From: Cryptomeria japonica
Taxonomy: Eukaryota; Streptophyta; Pinopsida; Cupressales; Cupressaceae
Reading direction: 5' to 3'
DNA: 64,000 nt
Assembly: GCF_030272615.1 (NCBI RefSeq)
Contig: NC_081408.1
Coordinates: forward strand, 765,894,830-765,958,829
In this document: positions 1-12,343 of the stretch, in pieces
Layout: each line of letters begins with the position of its first letter
Numbering within the stretch: position 1 is the stretch's first letter
Position numbers and translations under genes: made by a program
Notes under the pieces: generated by a model
What the model was told of the DNA's origin: nothing
Database searches by the model: none
What the model saw: only the letters and a program-made list of their open reading frames with translations

Positions 1-125
1 AAAACACAGACACTCCTGTCTGAGACCTGCAAAATAAAACTTGTAAAAAACACAGACGCGACTCCAGTATCCGCAGACGCTCCTGAAAATCAGAGACGCG
101 ATCTGAAAGTTCGCAGACGCGGAAA
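1..125. repeat. Short word array (CACAGACGCG type)
   Basis: About five copies of a word reading CAGACGCG or close variants occur in the first 125 bases. Its reverse complement, CGCGTCTGTG, is the word that fills the PMD-gene intron at 60665-60955. I infer that this is part of the intron-like leader of a decayed accessory gene lying partly outside the window. It has no coding potential that I trust. Confidence 0.5.
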
Positions 126-780
126 AACCTAAAATGTCGTCGAAAAATGTCCGATCTGCAACTTCAAAAATGCAAAATCTGCAACAAAAAAGGTTAAATG
201 CAAAGGGACAAGAGTCCCACCGGGCGTGCCAATGGAGTGAATATGAAGAAACAACAAGCCAACGAGTACCCTGAGGTCATGCAAGAGATACATAGCAGAT
301 GTAGTGTGGGGTTTGGATTGATGCTATACAATTGATCAACATTGGTTGGACAATCTGGTGCAATCAGTTTAATTGCCCCGGTCAAGTCAAAGCGTGATAG
401 TTGATGTCAATTGGTCACTTGGACAAGATAAAGTTTGAGTAAGTGAATCAAAGTGACCTGATGTGACTTAGACAATTAATGTAATTGCCTGATGAAGTCA
501 AGGTATATGAAGCAAAATACTTGTTGAGACGTAGACAATTGATGTAATTGTCCGTTCGATTGTGTTTGATTGGTTGATCAATTGATAGTGTGTGCGTGTG
601 ATGGATGGTTGTGTGGAATCATGGTAGCCCTGTTGAGACTAGGTCATTATGATAAATGCTTGATGTAGTCTAGGATTACCATGATCGATTACCTGTTGAG
701 ACCCGAAGATACTTGATCAGAGTATCTGTTGATAGTCTAGGTGTGTGGGAGTCGATGTATCTGTGTAGATAGAGTAATTA
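126..780 (+). other. Decayed leader or intron with TTGTTGAGACTAGG words
   Basis: There is no convincing ORF here. From about 410 to 760 two words alternate, one like CTGTTGAGACTAGG and one like CTGATGTAGTCTAGG, separated by short stretches that are themselves small inverted repeats. The same words occur in the intron of the PMD pseudogene at 50000-50700. I infer a relic of the antisense PMD gene of element A, with its second exon missing. Confidence 0.45.
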
Positions 781-2160
781 GCTTAATTTTGTGGATGAGT
801 GAGGATGGGAAGCGATGAAGGGATTAGGATGATGTTGATGATCAAGATAGGGAGGGTGAGGGGGGATTCGATGTTAGATAGAAGATATGGAGGACTAGGA
901 CTGAGTCCTATGGAAGAAGATAAGTAAAATAGAGTATGGATTATTATGACTATGTATGCATGATATGCAGCTATTATGAATGTATGGATGGGTGGAATGC
1001 AACGAAATGCAATATATACAGATGAGATGAGATGATGATCCATAGTGCTCTATTTTCATCATTGACTTTTAAAATGTTGTAAGAAAATACAAGCAACTTG
1101 ACATAAAGATTCAAGATGACCAGAGTATTTCTTACATGGATTTGATATAGCAAGTTAATACAAGCAACTTGATATAATGGATCAAGTTGACCTGAGTATT
1201 GCTTGCGGAACAGACAAGGATTATCTCCTTTCATGAATGACTTGGATCGTCCTCCTTGATCTTAGGCTGATCATATCCTAAGACAAGTGCATACCGTAAT
1301 AAGAGATAAAACCTTTATCCAGTTTGGATGAGGTAGGAGGAATCAAAGAAAGAGCATTGTACCTGCAAACAAACAGTATATACATAAAGAATAAAGAATA
1401 TGGATCCTTGGTAATGGTTCATGCTCATATGGTCGAGGTATACACTGTAGTCAGCAAGCCGTAGTGATCTATGACTGTATTTTTGCCTATGATCACATAG
1501 CTTAGTGAACTTCCCACGTAGACACCATTAGTACATGCCCCAGAACTTCATCGGAAATAATGCGTCGAAGATACACAAACAATGCCGTAGGAACCTGATA
1601 TAAATTACTAGACCATAAATCAACCAAGTATTTGATAGCGTAAACAGAATTTTCTTGTCAAAGAAAATGTCATCTTGTCTTTGTTTTGGTAAGGAAGGAT
1701 GCATCCTTGTTGAAGATAGTTTTGAGTGTTGATGTTGATTGTGTGGTCGATTGATAAGTGGTCATTTTGTGGAGTATATCACAATGTTTGTTTGGTATCT
1801 GTGCGGATGAGTATGTACAATGTGTTGCCATGTTTTTGTTTGATTTTTGATGGTTTTTCGTTGTTTTTTGGATTTTGTATTGTTTTTGAATTTTTTGGTT
1901 TTTGAAGTGTTTTGAATGTTTTTGGTTTTTTGAAGTGTTTTGGATGTTTTTGGATTTTGAATTTGTTTTGAATGGTTTTGGATTTGGTGAGATAGTTTTA
2001 AATGAAGAACTTTAATGAATCACAAGACAATGTAGAATCCACTTCCATCAATAGGTTAAAGGCATTGCCCCCAGTTTAGACATGACTATAAAAAAGTGGG
2101 ATGCAGGATGCATGTAGTACTTTCTTGGATTTGTAGATTTATAACAAGCCATGATTGATG
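781..2160. other. 3' spacer of gypsy element A, ATG-rich, no gene
   Basis: This non-coding stretch lies downstream of the minus-strand pol of element A. An ATG-rich low-complexity block (about 900-1040) and the stretch at 1357-1560 match, on the opposite strand, the fragment at 21940-22240. A second word array, of TTTTTGGA and TTTTGAAGTG type, occupies about 1830-2000. No ORF here has protein-like composition. Confidence 0.55.
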
Positions 2161-2413
2161 GATGGATGGATGTATGTATGAAGTAGATGTGATCGCAACA
2201 AGTTTGAAAGACAATGGAGCCATAGGCTTTTACGAGTGGCGCCTGTTTGCCAGGTTTTCACCATCGCACTTACCCAAGGTGCCACCAGAGTGGTTGTTCA
2301 CCGTTTGGATGCATGATTTTTTTTTTGATGTTTTTGTATTTTCTTCAGGTCATTTATTTGGATGTTTTTGGTATTTTTGCCAGTATATATGGGAGCCTGA
2401 TGCTTTGTATAGC

Positions 2414-3703
2414 TTAGGTATAAAACCGTTTGAGGTGCATCCTGTTGATTGGATCTGTGAGCAGTTCTCCTTCTGATGTAGCCAACTGATATGCCCCGGA
2501 CCCGAATATAGCAGTGACAACATATGGGCCCAACCAGTTTGATTCAAACTTTCCCTGATGTTCTCTGTTTGGTTGGTTGCGAGGATTCTCTCGAAGAACA
2601 AGATCACCTACTTCAAAGGTACGAGGCTTAACTCGATGATTGTAGCTTCGGCTCATGCGCTGTTGATAGGTTTTGAGGTGGTTGTATGCAGCTTGTCGCT
2701 TCTCATCAAGTAGCTCTAAGTCCTAAAGGTGTGAGACTCTGTAAGCTTCATCATCTATCAGATTATGCAAGGAAACCCGTAGTGATGGTATCTCGACCTC
2801 AATAGGTAGAATAGCTTCGGCACCATAGACCAATGAGTAGGGAGTTGCACCTGTAGGGGTTCGAATGCTAGTTCGATATGCCCATAGTGCTAGATTTAGT
2901 TGAACATGCCAATCACGGCCAGCATCATTGACTGTCTTTTTTAGGATCCTCAATATGTTTTTGTTTGATGCTTCAGCTTGACCATTGCCTTGTGGGTAAT
3001 AGGGAGTGGAAAAGCGGTGTTGGATGTGAAATTTCTCACAGAGTTCACGGACATCCTGATTTTTGAAAGGAAGACCGTTATCTGTGATGATGGACATGGG
3101 CACACCATACCGACAGATGATATAGTTGAGGATGAATGAGGCGATCTGCTTGCCGTTGACTTGGGTAAGTGGAACAACTTCAATCCACTTTGTGAAATAT
3201 TCGGTGGCGGTAATAATGAATTTATGGTCATTGGATGAAGATAGATGGATTTTACCCACAAGGTCAAGACCCCATTGACAAAAAGGCCATGGTGTTGTGA
3301 TTGGTTGTAGTTCCTGTGCTGGTGCATGTATCAGGTCACCATGAACTTGGCATTTCTTGCACTTCCTGACAAAGTAGTAGGAGTCTTTTTCCATAGATGG
3401 CCAATAGTATCCATTGCGCAGGAGTTTCTTGGCTAGTGATGGACCACTTGCATGGGTTCCACAAATTCCTTCACGGACTTCTTCAAAAGCCTTTGTTATC
3501 TCACCTTGTTCTAGACATCGAAGGAGAGTACCATCAAGATTGCGTCGATATAGGGTCTCGGAAATAATGGTATATCGAGCAGTTTGGTGAATGAAGGTTT
3601 TACGTTGGTTATTTGATTGGTTGGGAGGAAGGGTGTGACCGCAGAGATAGGTGTAGAACTCACCGTACCATGGGGATTCAGAACCGACAAGGCGACATCT
3701 CAT
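2414..3703 (-). pseudogene. Integrase region of element A
   Basis: This encodes the integrase that would insert the cDNA into the genome. Visible in order are a zinc-binding region (GTHASG, then CKKC), in which the first His of the HHCC motif appears as Arg (VREGICG), and the catalytic core with WGLDLVG, SIITDNG and the QGNGQAEASN block carrying the DDE glutamate. The C-terminal part (2414-2656) has the usual GDLVLRE and KFESNWLGPY segments. One TAG at 2723-2725 splits it, probably from a Gln codon (context HL-x-DLELLDEKRQ). It is in frame with the RT upstream, separated by another TAG at 3740-3742. The folds are clear, but the gene is inactive as it stands. Confidence 0.9.
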
Positions 3704-3739
3704 TTCGGATTCAAGGATATCATAAGCGGGAATCCAAAG

Positions 3740-5680
3740 CTATTCTACCAAGAACTCGTAGCGTGTTGAATTATGTGGAAGATCTAGGAGAGCTGCAATG
3801 GTAGCCATAGCGTCAGCAGCTCGATTATGATCTCTTGGTATTTGCTCAAAAGTGATAGTAGTAAATGATGTCTTTAGATTGTCCACCATTTGCTTATATG
3901 GCATGAGTTTATCATCCTTGGTCTGATACTCATCAGTTGCTTGTCGAATGACCAGTTGTGAGTCACCATATACTTGTAGTTCTTGTAATTTCCATTGTAC
4001 GGCTAGCCTGAGTCCTGTGATCAAGGCCTCATACTCTGCTATGTTGTTAGTGCATGGAAATGTGAGCCTGTAAGACTTCGGGATGCTGTCACCTTGAGGT
4101 GTGATAAACAGAATGCCTGCCCCTGAGCCATGCCTAGTGTATGAACCATCAAAGTATAGTTTCCATGGTTGTGCTGTTGTGATCATGAATATCTCTTCAT
4201 CTGGAAAATTGGAAATGAGAGGATTCTCACCTATGAGTGGTGCATCAGCCAACTGATCTGCAATAACTTGTCCTTTGATAGCTTTATGGTCTACATACTC
4301 GATGTCAAATTCACTTAGAATCATCACCCATTTGGCCAAGCAGCCTGTCAATGCTGCTTTGCTAAGTAAATACTTGAGTGGATCGATATTTGCAATGAGT
4401 TGTACTTTGTGTGTTAATAGATAGTGCCTCAGTTTAGTGGCTACTAAGATTACTGCTAGGCAAGCTCGCTCAATAGGCGTGTAATTGAGTTCATAGCCCA
4501 CCAGTGTGCGAGAGATGTAGTAAACAACACACTCTTTTCCTTCTGCATTATGTTGTGCCAGTAGTACACCCAAGGCTGTACTTGTTGCTGAGATATAGAG
4601 TAACAACGGTCTACTTGGATCTGGTGGCATCAACAATGGCATATTCATGAGATAGTCTTTAAGCGTCTGAAATGCTTGTTGGCACCGGGCATCCCATTGA
4701 AAGCGGATGTTCTTGTGTAGTAGGTGTGTGAATGGGTGACACTTATCAGCCAGTTGTGCGATGAATCTATGGATAGATTGGAGTCGTCCTTGTAGTGTCC
4801 TTAGCTGACTGATATTCTTTGGAGGTGGCATGTCCATGATTGCCTTAACCTTTGTTGGATTGACTTCAATGCCTTTGCTTGAGACAATGTATCCTAGAAG
4901 TTTCTCGGAGGTTACTTTAAAGACACATTTATTTGGGTTGAGTCGAACATGGTATTGTTCCAATCTATCAAAGATTTTATCTAAGATGTGGAGATGCCCT
5001 TCTCTGGTGAGTGATTTTGCTAGTAAGTCATCCACATAATCTTCCATCATAGTATGCATCATGTCATGGAAGATGGTGGTCATTGCTCTTTGATAGGTTG
5101 CTCCTACATTCTTGAGACCGAAAGGCATCACATTCCAGCAATATGTGCCCCATGGACAGGTGAAGGCTATCTTATGTTGATCTTCTGGTGCGATCTTTAT
5201 CTGATTGTATCCTGGAAAGCCATCCATGAGTGAAAGCATGGCATGTCCGGCTGTCAGATCCACTATGATGTCGATATTTGGTAGGGGGAAGTCATCCTTA
5301 GGACAGGCCTTATTCAGATCTTTGAAGTTAGTACAAATGCGGATGTCCCCTTTTGGTTTGCCGACAGGCACAATATTGGAGATCCATTCTGCATAATCAA
5401 TTGGTCTAATGAAACCAACATCTAGGAGTTTCTTGAGTTCTATTTTGACTAGTACTGCAATTTGAGGATGCATCTTATGAAGCTTCTGCTTGACAGGTTT
5501 GGCTCCTTCTGTGACGGTGAGGTGATGCATGACTAAATAAGGATCAAGCTTAGGCATGTCTGCATATGACCATGCAAAGTTGATTTGACGCTTCTGGAAG
5601 AACTCTATAAACTTAGGCTGTTCCTCTGGAGTGAGAAGAGATGCTAGATGTATGAGATGAGGATTTTCAGGAGTCCCCAC
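3740..5680 (-). pseudogene. Reverse transcriptase, RNase H and second RNase H of element A
   Basis: The 646-residue open segment holds an RT with the finger motif IRICTNFKDLNKACPKDDFP, LMDGFPGYNQI, the PFGLKN box and the catalytic YVDD at about residue 215. A connection and RNase H domain follow (around residues 330-480). A second RNase H of archaeal-like type follows with LYFDGSYTRHGSGAG, NNIAEYEALITGL, GDSQLVI and DHNRAADAMA. Two RNase H domains with the second just before integrase is the Tat-lineage arrangement known from plants. The segment has no internal stop. It is bounded by a TGA at 5717-5719 (probable former Arg codon) and a TAG at 3740-3742. Confidence 0.92.
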
Positions 5681-5716
5681 ATTGTATTCTTTGGTTTCCT
5701 CAATGAGAATCGTTGA

Positions 5717-6079
5717 TCATTCCTGTTGTGCATTAGCAGGGAGAATGTCAAACCCTTCATCCTCAGGCGCCTCAGAGAGGTTTTCACCATTGGATACGCT
5801 CTTTCTTTTTACTTTTGTTGGATCAAACAGTGCCACAGTGTGGTTTTCACTGGAAAATCCATGTTTTATTGTTATATTTTTGCAGCTGAAAGGTTTGGCA
5901 TCCGCCCCAAAGTATATTGCGCTATTTAGTTCTATGGCGAATCCAACTTTGTGATCCCTGCTTGGCAGGTTATCCCTTAATTCCAAAAAGTCAATGATGG
6001 CCTTATCATTTTGGAAGAGGTCAAGACATGGGGGATTAGGTTGGTTCCATTCGATGAGTTCAGGGTGGATAATGGGCAT
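5717..6079 (-). pseudogene. Protease-RT linker of element A
   Basis: The 120-residue segment in the pol frame starts MPIIHPELIEWNQ and ends in an acidic stretch (SEAPEDEGFDILP) just before the RT part. It has no recognisable catalytic motif. Its position and frame indicate the tether between protease and RT. It is separated from the RT segment only by one TGA. Confidence 0.6.
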
Positions 6080-6123
6080 TACTTCATCGATTAGGTTAAG
6101 TGCGCTAGATGTATCAATGAGGG

Positions 6124-7030
6124 TTAAGACGTTATGGTGAAGGTCGTTGATGGTACTCTCCCTGTCAGAATTAGGTGTAGGATGAGACGTAGGGTAGGTG
6201 TAGGATGAGACATAGGTTTTGTGGAAGATGTTTCCAGCTCAGGAACCGAAGAGGTCTTTATCTGTGCTTCTCCGTAAACAAGGACATCTTTGCATGGTGG
6301 AGGTAGTGATGTGTCTTCCTCATCTGAAGTGTTAAGCTGTATAGAATCAAATTCCCACTCATGTGAGTCGGTCTCTGAGTCACTTTCTAGCATCCGATTA
6401 CTATACCATACTAGGATGTCCTTTGAGTTAAATACTGCAGGTGTGATTGGTTGATGTACCTTTGTAGATGAAATGATCGGTGCTATAGGAAGGTCGATGG
6501 AGATTAAGGAATCCAATACGGGGAGTATCGGTAGTGTTGACTCAGTTGCTTCTGCTGGAACTGTTGGTGCCATAGATACTGTTGCGGGCTTTGATACAGT
6601 TGCTGCTACTAATGGTACTATGGATGTAATGGCTGCTGCGGATGGGATTACTGGTTTGATTGGTGGGATGATTAGTATTGTAGACGGTGGTGTTGGGATT
6701 TTGAGCTTCGGTGGGGCAGTTGTGATGGTGCTTGATGCTGCTTTGATAATGAAAGGTGTCCTTTTTGCAGTAGGCTAACATAATGGTTTGCCGGGTTTTC
6801 CTTTGAATTTGAGTTTAGGAAAGATCTCTTTTTCAAAGCCTAGGCCTGTATTACCTTTGGGCTTGAATTCCGGCAGTAGAGGTTCATGTCATCCTTGTTT
6901 GCAATATCCCAAAGCACTTTGACCATCATACCCCATTCTTTGCATAATGAGGAGACTTTTGCCATATTGATCCCTAGGAAGCTTAACTTGTGGTATATCA
7001 GTGGTGATGGGATCTTTATAGATCATTTGA
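6124..7030 (-). pseudogene. Gag/protease tail of element A with a G-patch-like segment
   Basis: Frame-shifted remains lie upstream of the RT. Between about 6960 and 6790 the minus strand reads a G-patch-like segment (QRMGYDGQSALGY, then NTGLGFEKE), which in Tat-type elements follows the protease. It is followed by a Ser/Thr/Pro-rich and Asn/His-rich stretch (6542-6781) and by a 149-residue acidic segment (6124-6573). The aspartic protease active site and the Gag body are not present: the element is cut near 7030. Confidence 0.55.
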
Positions 7031-9022
7031 CAACATCACACGCTCATCAAATCCTTGAGCAAGGGCTTCGTTTGTTTCTCCCTATTCTTCATTCTACCCT
7101 GCTTCTCTGAGATGTGTCCTTATTTGATGAAAGTAGTGTCCTTGTTCTATAACAATTGCTATAGCAGGGTCTCTCCTCACAATTGTACCATCCTCTTTGG
7201 TTTTTTGTTTCTTTGCAACTGGCACTCGGGTAGATTGAACTTCATCCCCACTCTCTACATCATTAGCATACACACTAAGTGGCCTCTTGCCATGTGAAGA
7301 ATGTCCATCTTCGGGGTCTTGCTGCTAAGAAACCACTTCTGGAATTTGAGGCATTTGTTCCATCAGAGTTTCATATAAACTCAACATTTTATTAATCCTC
7401 TCCAGGTATAGGTTATCAGGGAAAAAACCTGAGAAACTAGGGTCAACAGCCTTCAATTTTGCTTCAACTCTCATCAAATTTTTCCATTTTCTTCTCCTTT
7501 CTTGTACTTCCTCTTTTTCAACAAATTTATAACCACGTCTTCATCATCCAATGGTTTGTGGTCCTTTATTGTGGCCCAAGGTGTCATTTTTGGCAATGCA
7601 CGTTTTATAAATTATTTAGGATCATAGAATCTAAACACAGCATTAACCAACCTATACTGTTTAAGGAAATTGTTTACTTCATCAAAGGAACTCCTACCAA
7701 TGGTAAAATCAGATGCAACCCAAAGCCTAGGAAGAAGAGAACCCTTCCTGCGTCTGTCAAGGTATTCTTTTTCAACTAGGGTCAATTGCCAAATAAACTC
7801 CATAAAAGAAATTCTAATTGGAACAAATTTCAGTAAAATATGGGGAGGCTGAGGACACCCATAGACTTTGATCATAGTAAAGTTATCAAAAAAGAAAAAG
7901 TCCCCCCAGTTATGTGAAATAGACCAGTTTGGAACATACTGGTAAGGTCTCAAAACTCTCCTAACATTAATTGACAATCGTTCCCTATTTATTCCTAGCA
8001 TTTCCATAATTTGCAAAACAATCTAATTTTCAAAGAAAAGGAAAGAAGAATGGGGAGAACTACTATCCCAAATCTGGGTCCATCTTTGTATTGGCATTAA
8101 GACACCCAATTCTTCTCTAAAAAGCTCCAATTCTTTATCCATGAACTCAACATTATCGAACAAGATTAAATGCATCAACAATGAATAATGCTTGAATGTA
8201 GGGCTGGGTGCACCACTCTGAATTTCAACTAGAGAATTATGAATGTGTTGAACCACATAGCCCACATAATTGCAATCTTTGTTAACATCTGGGTGTTGAA
8301 TGTCCATAGCCATCATCAGTAATTCAACTGACACTGTTGAATCTCCATCAAAACCCAACACTCTGCATAATCCATAGATTGTACAATGCATATAATGGTG
8401 GAAAGGTGTGATGTCAAATGGTGGTTGGATACTATCTAGAATTATAACCGGTTTCCTATTCACCTTAGGCATGTATCTGGGCATTGCATGGTTCTTGATA
8501 ACAACTTTGTATTTGTCATAATCCTCTGCAATCCGCTCCAAATCTATATCTGTACATGTAGTACCAGTAATCTGGAAAGCTTCAACAATGCTATCTCTGT
8601 TAATTGAAACTAGGGTAGACTAGTTCTTTCTTTTGATTACCCTAGATACTGGGCAATAGCATTTGGCCAACTCTTTGATCAAATCCACATCAACATACAC
8701 ATCTGGCACAATTAACTTTGTCATATTTAAATCCCAAGGGTTTGACATCGGGACACCCTTAACCCTATTATTCCAAAAATAATGAAACAGAGCAGAACCG
8801 GTCATATGAAGCGTGGTCGGGTTTCTGCATTGGCTCCATAAATATTTCCATGCCAAATCATTTGTATTCAAAGCAACGAAAGTCCCTGGTAGCAAATCTA
8901 CAAATTCTTCTTTGTATTTATTAACCGTCTTTTTCTCAGTGGCCTTGGGCTTGGAACCTCCAAGTCCTCCACTTGTCGTGGCCTTGGGCTTGGAGCCTCT
9001 AGTTCCACTTGTCGCCTTGCTC
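7030..9022 (-). pseudogene. Accessory ORF B, PMD-like retroelement protein
   Basis: Three segments (9022-8620, 8541-8023, 8016-7612) are in the same frame. They are separated by TAG, TAG and TAA in contexts that read as former Gln codons, and the tail continues after a one-base shift near 7490. I choose ATG 9022 (MSKATSGTRG) because a pyrimidine tract and CAG (splice-acceptor-like) sit just before it. The N-terminus is Lys/Gly-rich with a doubled GSKPKAT. The body aligns by eye with the T accessory ORF at 29575: LVSINRDSIVEAFQI here versus LVRIDRETVMAAIGI there, and YVVQHIHNSLVEIQSG versus WAQVIAERLHEGLSNF. I infer the same family, related to the plant mobile domain or the putative plant transposon protein domain. 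Its molecular function is unknown. Confidence 0.6.
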
Positions 9023-9029
9023 ATTTTAG

Positions 9030-9369
9030 CTGCAGGAGAAAAACAACCAATTTTCTGAAATTTTCCCACACCCAACACTTTGAATTCTCCAACGTTGTTG
9101 CAGAGCTCAATTCATTGGATTACCTCGAAGATAGAATACATTAATGCAATTATTTTTAAAATCTTGGCTCGATCATGAAATTTATGGTATTTGGGTGCCG
9201 TCACTTCTCTCAAGTCTCATTAATTACCACACTTGCAATGTGCATGAACTAGCTACTGTGGCATTAATTCAAATCTAAAGTACTCGAGTGAAATTTGAAT
9301 TCATTCCCTTCTATTTGATTGGCGATTGCCATTCAAAACTTTTATAGAACCCGGAAAATAAGTCCACAT
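9030..9369 (-). other. Leader of accessory ORF B, possible small intron
   Basis: This non-coding stretch is upstream of ATG 9022 on the minus strand. A possible donor (GAG then GTAATC) near 9123 and an acceptor (TTTTCTCCTGCAG) near 9028 would define an intron of about 95 bases. I cannot verify splicing. Nothing else is seen. Confidence 0.3.
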
Positions 9370-10450
9370 GTCAATCACCATCTTTAATCGCACACTCGCA
9401 ACCGGTTATAATAATTTGGAAAGTAACCAGTGAGTTAGCGACAATACTACCAAATCCTCTTAATTGCAAGCTCGCAACCCCTTTTACGAATCCTCAAAGA
9501 ATCTCGCTAGTGAGCGACAACCATTGATCTTCATCAAGCCTTCAGTCGCAACCTCTCAACAACATTTATAATATTCTTTCTTTACCTGCGAGTTGGCGAC
9601 CACTGTGAATCTAACAAAACAACTTATTTCATCACAAGCTTACAACTCGCAACTTAACTTGGCTTAAACGGTTAAACCCTTGCGATCCCGTGACAACAAG
9701 ACACTTAACCGTCATCGCATGCTCGCAACACTTTCTGACTTAAGACTTACAAACCCACGAGCATGCGATGACCACAAAATCAGACCAAAACTTACCTATC
9801 GCCAGATCACAACATAAAATGCTAAACAACTTCAAAACCTGGGAGCAAGCGACGAAACCAACTAAGCTACAATACCAACCACATCGCATGATTGCAAATT
9901 AAAATGGCTTAACCACGAACTCCTCACGACCTTGTGATAACATAAAATCATACCAAGTCGCAACCTCGCAACAAAAAATCATCAAGTGCAAAACATCTTG
10001 CGAGGTAGTGACAACTAAAATCTCCCAGTACTCGCAAGCTCGCGACTTAATCTGACTTGATGATAAAGGACCTACGAGCTAGTGATAACCATAAAATCTG
10101 AAAAAAATTTATCTCTTGACCGCAGCGACCTAGCGAGTACCAACAAAAATCGATGTTTTATGTTAATTACCATCATAAACAGGTGCGAGCAGTAGCACAC
10201 AGACCATTAATGACTTACTCACTAACTCTCGCGGCTATAATGCATGGCATCAAACCAATTTGAGACCTTGCGACCAAAGCAATTTTATTAACAATCTCCA
10301 GCTCACTAACATAAAATGCTAACACTCAAAAAACTAGAGACCTCGCGATTTAAACCCAAACCAACACTCGCTAACTCGCCACTTAAATTGTTAAACATGA
10401 AATTTATCTTCGAGTTAGAGATGAAACATTAAACATGTCTCATTTTCTGA
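9370..10450. repeat. Word array (TCGCAAC / GCGAGTTAGCGAC type)
   Basis: Over about 1.1 kb the words CTCGCAAC, GTCGCAAC, GCGAGT and TAGCGAC and their reverse complements recur more than twenty times at irregular spacing in otherwise AT-rich DNA. There is no ORF. The array lies directly upstream of accessory ORF B in its coding direction, as comparable arrays do upstream of the accessory ORFs at 29575, 49999 and 61356. Confidence 0.6.
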
Positions 10451-10942
10451 CCAACCGTTTGACCACACTTGACGTTGACATGGACAAATAAAGAGAGGAC
10501 AACTCAAATTTTCAACGCACGACAACTTTAGTTTACTAGCCAACTAAGAGAAAAAACAAACACAAAACCCTAATTGCCATGAACATCATGTTAAGCATTT
10601 AATGCAGAACAGTAGAAATGTTCTAACATTTGTGCAATATGATTCATTTTATGGATCTTGTGACACAAATTATTGCATTTCATGTTCAACATAATGTGGA
10701 ACCAATTTACTAATAATTCAATTGTTTACTAATAATTCAGAAAATAAATTCTAATTGTTTACTAATAATTCAAATTCACATTTAAAAATATGAAATAAGT
10801 ATCCATTCTGATTGACAAATTCAAGGAATACAATATCAAAAATCATCAATGACAACTATAGTATTGCAAATTGAAATTGTAATATGACTCAAGAACTGTA
10901 GTTTGTAGTATAATTATAAATACCTATAAACTGACTGCTAAT
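10451..10942. other. Non-coding spacer with a triple 17-base repeat
   Basis: AT-rich DNA downstream of the hAT transposase gene. At about 10705-10780 the phrase TTTACTAATAATTCA is present three times. No terminal inverted repeat of the hAT element could be fixed by eye here. Confidence 0.4.
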
Positions 10943-12343
10943 TCACTTCAGTGACTCAATCCGACTGTCCGAGGCTTCTATATCCCAAATGGACTCAAGA
11001 TCTGGAAACTGACTAGTACTAACAGGTTCATCTTCATTCTGAGTCGGGTATTCAAAAATTTCTTCGTCTTCATCTTGACTCCGATTCTGCGATCCATCAT
11101 TTGTCTTAGCACTAGCACTAGCAGGAGCACCACCAGCTTTTAAAGTGTTGCACAACCCTTGTCTTTCACACATGGAATTTCAAATTGTCAGTGACCTATC
11201 ATATGGAATCTCTAACATTATACTGAGTTACAAACAACCTCAAGCAAGTTTCCAAATTTTTGTCTAATTTGTTTCTGATCTTTGATTTCAAAAGCCCTAA
11301 TGCACTGAAAACTCTATCATCTTCCACCGACCCCAATATCATTGTTTGACATAAATCAACAAGTTTCAAATATTCTGGTATTGCAGTACGCAATGCTTCC
11401 CTTTGATCTATCCTTTTCCAAAGCCTTGTGATTGATCCAGGTTCAAATGGATTCTCCAAGTTAACCAACTGCTATTTCATAAACAATGCAAAGTGTTTAT
11501 ATTGTTTTTGAAGATGATCTGAATTTAAAATTCCTTCTATTGGTTGTCCATTGCAATATGCATCTTTTGCAAATGTCAATATCAATTCCCCTAGGTTTTT
11601 ATGAAACATCTTTGCGTCATTTGGATTATCTCCAATTGAATGCAAAAATTGAGGATACACACAACCCATGGCTTCAAGTATTTCTTCTCGAGGGAATCTT
11701 TCAAGAATCTCAGTTGAAAGTTCATATGCAATAGACTTCAAATTATCATTAATAGATTTAACAATCCTATCAAAATCTTCCTTTTTAATTGGTAGTGCTG
11801 TGCCTCGTTTGCCCATCTTAGATTGGTGCATTGGTATCTGAAATCCTTTTACAAAGACACATAACTCATTTTTTGTATTGAAATGTAAAAATTTTCAGCA
11901 TGATTCAAATCTGTAATTTTCTGCCACCTAAAATAATTTGGGCTTCGTCCTGTTAGATTTGAGTATAGATCATCCAACCTCAAGCATGTCATTTTACGTA
12001 GAGTGCTATACTCATTGACATACATAGTTCTGTCTTGGGCTTTCTTAACAAGTTTGTTCATTGAATCCAGCATGGGGAGAAGACTAGCTAAAGTTAACAT
12101 AGTCTCTATATCACATAACTTATGTAAGAGATCAAGAGCTTTGTCTACTATGAGGCGTTGCTCATACATTAGTCCGATCAAAGATTGATATTCTGTTAGA
12201 ACTTGTTCTGCTGGTCCATGCAAGGAGATCCATCTGGTCTCAACATACCTAAGAAGATTGTTTCCTGCTGCTACTCCCTCAGCAAAAATCTGAAATTCTG
12301 CAAAACGTTTAGGACTTCGGTAGAAGTATGTGTTGGCATTATG
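10943..12343 (-). pseudogene. hAT transposase, C-terminal half
   Basis: Minus-strand pieces give the second half of a hAT-superfamily transposase of the ZNF862-like type. They include YFYRSPKRFAEF, then RYVETRWISLHGPAEQVL (the conserved RW region) and a helical stretch. A dimerisation-type C-terminus (DDRVFSALGLLKSKIRNKL) and an acidic Ser-rich tail ending at 10943 follow. The first residues of the ORF that overlaps 12344-12370 come from the copia LTR, not from the transposase. The other half is at 19161-20609, and element C separates them. Further stops and shifts break this half, so the gene is dead. Confidence 0.8.
12339..12343. repeat. Target site duplication TTATG (left) of element C
   Basis: TTATG directly precedes the 5' LTR of copia element C and recurs at 19161-19165 directly after its 3' LTR. 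This fixes the borders of the insertion in the hAT gene. Confidence 0.85.

Larger units (their letters stand above)
2161..7030 (-). mobile_element. Ty3/gypsy element A, Tat-type, decayed, LTRs not seen
   Basis: This is the internal part of a minus-strand Ty3/gypsy retrotransposon in the order Gag/protease tail, RT, RNase H, second RNase H, integrase. The second RNase H between the RT-linked RNase H and integrase is the hallmark of the Tat lineage. All pol pieces from 6079 down to 2414 are in one reading frame, interrupted only by single stop codons, so decay has been by point mutation. Neither LTR is recognisable in the window. The 5' side ends abruptly near 7030 against the accessory ORF B. 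A shorter relative on the plus strand lies at 21396-22483. Confidence 0.85.
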
